Assembly (NCBI GenBank): GCA_015680685.1
Contig: MNCI01000255.1
Span: forward strand, 150,640 to 214,639
Origin: Gnetum montanum
Lineage: Eukaryota; Streptophyta; Gnetopsida; Gnetales; Gnetaceae
DNA length: 64,000 nt
Direction of reading: 5' to 3'
How positions within the stretch are numbered: the first letter of the stretch is position 1; each line of letters begins with the position of its first letter. The notes beneath the pieces were generated by a model. It had not been told where the DNA came from, searched no databases, and saw only the letters and a list, made by a program, of their open reading frames with translations. Below are positions 59,100 through 64,000 of this stretch, one piece after another. Both the position numbers and the translations under genes were made by a program.

Positions 59100-60144
59100 A
59101 ATCAAAGACTTAAGTTATTATTCGAAGCTTATGAGGTATCATACACTAGACATCTTAGACATGTCAAAACGTATGTGATGATACATAAATTTTATTTCTA
59201 GCCTAGAATGAAGAATGACGTATCCACATACATTAAAAGTTATCCAACCTACTAGAGAGTAAACCAAGTGGATTATTATAATGTTAGAAGGCCCTATAGA
59301 GAAATGGAAATACATTATGGATTCCATTGTGGAATTATTAGTAACCAAGAAAGGAAATGACTCAATCTTGGTGATAGTTGATCATCTATCAAAGATGGTC
59401 ATCTTCATAGCTTTGAAATCTACAAACACAATTAAAGTAGACCAAAAATTTGTACAATAAATATTTTGATTACTAGGGTGTCCAAAATTAATCATCTCCA
59501 ATAGAAATCCAAAATTTATCTCCAAATTTTGGAAAAAATTCTTCAAAGAACTTGGAACCCAATTAAAATTCAGCATAGCATATCACCCAAAGATAGATGA
59601 CCAAGCAAAATGTGTAAACTGAATACTAGAAGAAATTCTCCAGAGCTACATTGGAAGTAGATTAAAAATATGGGAGAATTATTTGCATTTGGCTACATTC
59701 ACCTATATTAATAATTATGAGGGATACATACATCAAATACCATTCAAAATTGTATATGATGAAACTGTCATACATCCCTAACCTAGGTAGATCCAACTTT
59801 AAGAGTAGAGTGGAAGGAAGAAAAAATGGAAATCATGGAAAATATTGTTACAAGACTCAAATAGAATTTGCAAGTATCTGAGGATAAGTATAAGGGATAT
59901 GTTTATCAACATTGACTTACGAAGGAATTTCAAATCGGAGGCCAAGTACTACTAAGAGTAAAATCCACTAGGAATGCACTTAAGTTAGCAAAATATACCA
60001 AGTTAGTCCAAATATATTGTGAATCTTCTGAAATTTTAGAAAGAATTGGCAAAGTAACATATCAATTAAGTCTTCCAAAAAATTTAAGGATTCATCCTAT
60101 TTTTCATGTAAGTTTACTAATGAAGTTCCATGAAAATGATGTGC
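59100..60144 (+). pseudogene. CHR-1 integrase, degenerate
   Basis: Visible parts are the zinc-binding region (about 59130-59270), core fragments near 59360-59640 (a GD-S-LVIVDHLSKM-type stretch at 59370-59400) and a long C-terminal stretch. The C-terminal stretch reads KSTRNALKLAKYTKLVQIYCE and ends with IHPIFHVSLLMKF (60092-60130). The frame is cut at 60144 by the Tat solo LTR and resumes in phase at 61130. Confidence 0.8.
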
Positions 60145-61124
60145 TGAAACACCCCCAAAGAAAATTCATGTTGTAGATCATAGCCAAAATTCTTTGTAAC
60201 TAGGTAGAAAAATAAGGCAAATGCAATTGCCTTATTTTCCCCCAAAATCTTTCATTATGGCCCATTATTTCTAGAATTTAAGGTAGTTTCTAATGTAAAA
60301 TATGAGATGTGCAGCCTATACACTATAGATCTCATATATATTCTAGCTTGTAGAGGCTAAAAAATGCTTCGCAAGCTATAAATGTCTTATCTCCCAACTT
60401 GTGGAATTTGCAAAACCCATGTATGCCAGCTTGAGGGGGTTAAAAGTGCTTCAAAAGCTACAAAAATATGATATTTTAACCTTGTATGTTGAGCATTGAA
60501 ATCCCATATGCTAGATAGCCTATAAAGACAACATACAAAGTCTGGCCTTCAATCTTGTATGCTAACCATGAAAATTTTGTATGCTGGGCAACATACATAG
60601 TCAATGTACAAAGAGCAAAGAATTAGATAAAATTATTCATACATTACATGCAGGCATTCCAAGTATGACAAAACATGCCAAAAATCTATCAACAATCATG
60701 ATAGAATTAACTGACAACAACACGGAAACCCAAGGCCTATTTAAAAAATGATCTATTTCATTGCAAGGACTTTTGGCATTTTTACATCTACATTAAACTT
60801 GAGACTTTCAAGAAATGAAAACACCCAAGAGTCCATGATGACCATCATCATTCTTCCACAACATAAACCACCAAAGAAGACAAGAAAAGTTAAGAAGTAG
60901 ATTCGTATAGATACGTTGTAGAATACACCCTACAATTGTATAAAGGCTTAAAGACATTATTACATTTTTTGTGTTTTCTAAAACCCATAATCTATATCTC
61001 CTCATTAGATCACTGAAACTGTTTGAAGCGCTCATAGATCCTTCTCAAGGACCATGTATCTATGGGTTATACTATTCCAACAAGAATCTTCAGCCCTCTA
61101 GCACTAAATTTTTCCATCACTGCA
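60145..61124 (+). repeat. Tat solo LTR splitting the CHR-1 chromodomain region
   Basis: A 980 bp LTR runs from TGAAACACCCCC to CATCACTGCA, with perfect 5 bp duplications TGTGC (60140-60144 and 61125-61129). It matches the TAT-1 3' LTR at both ends. Its U3 middle has CTTGTATGCT-type repeats in place of the 34 bp array. Confidence 0.92.
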
Positions 61125-61129
61125 TGTGC

Positions 61130-61340
61130 CTTATGCTCTAGATTGGAATACCATACCCATGAGATTCAACATCAACTTCTAAGTTAAACCATTTGTAATT
61201 AAGGATTTAAAAAAAAAATCTTTGTAATAAAACCATCAATGAAGTTCTCATCTAATGGTCAGACTATGATCAACAAACTTGGGAAAACAAGGCATTTATT
61301 CTTAACACTTACTCTCAACATTTTCATCATCATGATATTG
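61130..61340 (+). pseudogene. CHR-1 chromodomain, degenerate
   Basis: In phase with the integrase end, the frame continues with a segment reading ALDWNTIPM, the usual connection before a plant chromovirus chromodomain. After one frameshift at an A-run near 61210 comes EVLI*WSDYDQQTWENKAF, matching the VLVKW...ATWE core of the domain (61246-61302). Such domains are thought to guide integration to chromatin marks. The stop in the core is TAA at a Lys-type position. Confidence 0.75.
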
Positions 61341-61369
61341 AGTAATAAATTATATTATTAATTTATATT

Positions 61370-61500
61370 TTTATGTGTATAGATAATAATGAAGATAATA
61401 ATGGAGCTGAAAATGAGAAGCATAACAAAGAAGTAGTTTCCAAATAGCTAGACATAGAGGAAGCACTCAAGGATAAGCTAAATTCTAAAAAGGGATCAAT
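61370..61500 (+). other. CHR-1 acidic tail and polypurine tract
   Basis: A short charged frame (DNNEDNNGAENEKHNKEVV) precedes CTAAAAAGGGATCAAT, the purine tract that abuts the 3' LTR at 61501. Confidence 0.65.
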
Positions 61501-62003
61501 TGTAACATCTTGTCCCTAGTTAAGGATGAAATTGTATTTTTAATCATGTAATTAACCTTTGAAATAAGGGGTTCTTCATTATGAGGAGCTATACCTATTG
61601 ATAGTACCCCTCATAATGGATGTGACCTATGACATTTAAGGCTAGGCTAGAGGTCATATTAGCATGAAGTTGCATAGCCAAATTGGCAAGTGACAGGAGC
61701 TAAGTGAAGTAAGATAAGAAGGGCTGATCACCCCTTTGGCTAGATAGACTAACAATGGTGATAATGCCTAATTACCTCTAAGGTCCTAAGTGTCACAAGA
61801 ATATAACCCAAGGGCATTATAGTGTTATAGTGTACCAACCATTTCATGAATAAAGTCCTACTATTATTTCTTTTCCTATTAATTTTCTATTGATTCACCA
61901 TTACTTTCCAAGTTAAACATGCAATCAAGTTATTTTTATGCAATGTGACAATTTTAGATAAAAATAATAATATTTCATCAACATTCAAAAATGGGATGTC
62001 ACA
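61501..62003 (+). repeat. CHR-1 3' LTR (503 bp)
   Basis: It runs from TGTAACATC to GATGTCACA. It matches the 5' LTR remnant 11472-11681 and, on the other strand, the solo LTR 774-1371. It has an ATGAATAAAG polyadenylation-type signal near 61845. Confidence 0.85.
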
Positions 62004-63964
62004 CTCATGAATGAATATGCTTATTATTGTCATGCTTATGTGTGTCATGTTGGTCATGTTGCTTATAAGATTTCATGTGGCATATGCAATACACTCATAA
62101 TCCATAGACTAATAAGTGAAGTGTGCTTCTATTATGCATGTAGGTGTTATGACTCTTGAGGCATAATCCATTGTATGTCCACTTTGGGTCATCTAACCAA
62201 TTTTCGAACTCAAGGATGGTGCCAAATAGTGATTTGATAGAGCAGTACCATTATAATGGGATTCTTAAGTTGTTAGAATATTTTAGTTTTACATAAGATG
62301 AGGAATATATATGAATTTTTTTAGAACAGTTTAGTTTAGTTTATTATAAGGTAAATTTTTTATTCCATAGAGGTTGTGATATTTTGGGATAAATTTAGCT
62401 ATTTTTCCTAGAGGAGGATGGTTGAGAAGTGGGGAGAGGCTCCTCTAGTCACTGTGGGATGTTTTGAAAATACTATGACATTCAAAGATAAAAATATACT
62501 AGATAAATTGATAGTTAGATATCTTTTGATTAGTGAAGTAACATTAAGAAGAAATTTTTATCAATCTCAAGGATTTCATAAAGAGTTGTTGTGGAAAAAT
62601 GTTTTTGATGAGGAATGATCTAAAGATGGAAAATGCTAATATCTCTTAGACTATAGAAAGTATGATGAATTTTGAAACTTTTTATTTTGTTTTACCTAAT
62701 GATTTATAGGAATCCCTATTAAAATATATCACTTCATGATACATATTTTTGAATATTATTTGATTCATTTACTCAAATAAGGGGTTTACACTAGTGATTT
62801 AGACTATCCTTAAATTCTTTGAAATTAATGTTTTGCATACCCATTATCTTTTAAAATTTTTTCTTCTTGTCGAACTAGCCAATTCTAAAATGGTTGAGAA
62901 ATCATTATATTTAAATTTTTTATGAATCAACATAATACTTTATTACTCATGAATAAAAAGTGGATTTTGATCCCTATTCTTTTAATTACTTTAAAATTCC
63001 TTAATAAACTAAATTAGAAAATTTTCCTCTTATTTTTCAAAGAATTAAAAGTGAAATTATTGATAGCATTGGCATAGTCCTAAAGATAGAGTCAAAAATA
63101 ATTTAACTTTTTACTTACCCCTCCGAATGGTAGATAGTGCTAGGAGGATTCTAGAATAATGTGTTGGCATGGTGCTTAACCAATAGTGTGTTGTTTGCAT
63201 TTTATTGGATGAATTCAAACATATCTCATATTTTGGACAACTTGCATGTCTTCTGGTGTATATGCCTTCAAATGTTTCACCCTCAATGCAAGTTTGAGGA
63301 TCGTAAACTTTGAACTTGATGATCATAAGTGTAGAGTGGGGCAATAACGTCTCCATGATTACTTGCACTACCTCCAAAGCCAAGTGTGATCACACCATCA
63401 CATTGAAGTTCTAGAGTAGGTAGGCAAAGAATTCATTTACCCCTGCCAAAACCATAAGGAGCCATGCTCCAAGACCATGTCTACAAGTGGGGTCTTAGAC
63501 CCCAGTGTGTGGATGTAGCAAAGCAACCCCACCAACTCAATGACCACCAGGATGGATTTTAGAAAAGCCCTACATGATATAACAATAACAACAACTGTGA
63601 ATAACCATAATAAAAAATAAACAAACACTAAAAAATAAAAATCAATGTAGCCACATTGTTAACATTTTCATCTAACCAAATCCATAGTCTTTAACACTCA
63701 AAACCAAAAAGATATTAACCAAAATTATCAACAATTTTCATATAAAAACCAAATAAAACCAAGTATCCTACCAATAATTGATAGTAGTTTCATGGTGAAA
63801 TATGCATAAAAAAAATTTAAAAAAATTATGTAGAAACATGGGAGCCGTGAAAACTAGCTTGTACCCAAACAACAGTCATGAAATCCTTATCGACCTTTTA
63901 GTATGTCAAAACCTTAAGGAAAATGGAGAACAAAGGATGTTTGTGTAGTTTTTATGTTTGTAGG
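62004..63964. other. Right flank of CHR-1, unassigned
   Basis: AT-rich sequence. Open frames at 62418-62618 (+), 63111-63383 (-) and 63437-63628 (-) show no recognised motif; the last is hydrophobic. A short piece (63889-63940) resembles the COP-1 LTR at 10358-10410. I see nothing else. Confidence 0.4.
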
Positions 63965-64000
63965 TGATGAGTGGCGAGGTACCCCTACACTCAACCATAC
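63965..64000 (-). repeat. Start of another ATH-3-type LTR, cut by window edge
   Basis: The last 36 bases are identical to 53166-53201, the terminal 36 bases of the ATH-3 5' LTR, so a further LTR of this family, on the same strand as ATH-3, begins here. Confidence 0.85.

Larger units (their letters stand above)
11472..62003 (+). mobile_element. CHR-1: Ty3/gypsy chromovirus, outermost layer of the nest
   Basis: The pieces in order are a 5' LTR remnant, Met-type primer site, long leader, gag N-terminal part, [TAT-2 with its own nest], gag C-terminal part and knuckle, protease, RT, RNase H, integrase, [Tat solo LTR], chromodomain, acidic tail, polypurine tract and 3' LTR. The gag frame rejoins in phase when TAT-2 and one 5 bp target copy are removed. 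The integrase to chromodomain frame rejoins in phase when the solo LTR is removed. The C-terminal chromodomain places it among chromoviruses. Every domain is broken. Confidence 0.85.

Noticed and set aside
61491-62010. CHR-1 3' LTR as a solo LTR with its own duplication
   Set aside because: The flanks TCAAT and CTCAT do not match, and a purine tract and CHR-1 coding region precede it, so it is the element's own LTR.

Overview
The window looks like nuclear DNA of a land plant with a large, retrotransposon-filled genome. A gymnosperm is plausible but cannot be proved from this sequence. The DNA is AT-rich. I recognise no intact host gene, rRNA, tRNA or CRISPR array. Nearly everything is decayed LTR retrotransposon, and most old reading frames are broken by TAG, TGA and TAA stops where the family has CAG, CGA or CAA codons.

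The main result is that about 62 kb resolves into one nest of retrotransposons. The outermost layer is a Ty3/gypsy chromovirus, CHR-1 (+ strand). Its pieces are a 5' LTR remnant (11472-11681), gag N-terminal half (about 15950-16720), gag C-terminal half and pol (56583-60144), a split chromodomain (61130-61340) and the 3' LTR (61501-62003). A Ty1/copia-type element, COP-1 (5932-11471), sits in the CHR-1 5' LTR. A Tat-lineage element, TAT-1 (1-5931), sits in the COP-1 5' LTR, and TAT-1 carries a CHR-type solo LTR (774-1371). A second Tat-lineage element, TAT-2 (16721-56582, - strand), interrupts CHR-1 gag. TAT-2 holds two Athila-lineage elements: ATH-1 (23497-33415, +) between gag and protease, and ATH-2 (37047-56505, -) in its 5' LTR. 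ATH-2 gag is interrupted by ATH-3 (47283-54252, -). A Tat solo LTR (60145-61124) splits the CHR-1 chromodomain. Target-site duplications or in-frame continuity across the insertions support most of these layers.

Three parts are unusual. ATH-3 is a non-autonomous Athila derivative. It lacks the gag capsid core and all of RT, RNase H and integrase, but keeps both LTRs, primer-binding site, polypurine tract, protease and a perfect target duplication; the start of another LTR of this family closes the window at 63965. TAT-2 lacks RT to integrase and carries instead about 3.4 kb of CpG-rich foreign DNA (18776-22200). COP-1 has gag and a plant-transposon-type second ORF but no pol. Several LTRs and leaders carry tandem or palindromic arrays: 34 bp, 45 bp, 15 bp, GATATCGC-type and AGACATCT-type.

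Two stretches are unexplained: an intron-bearing, minus-strand coding remnant (11820-13890), and the flank 62004-63964. There is a 723-base N gap (29124-29846) and four single Ns; two of these are flanked by duplicated sequence that looks like unmerged contig ends.
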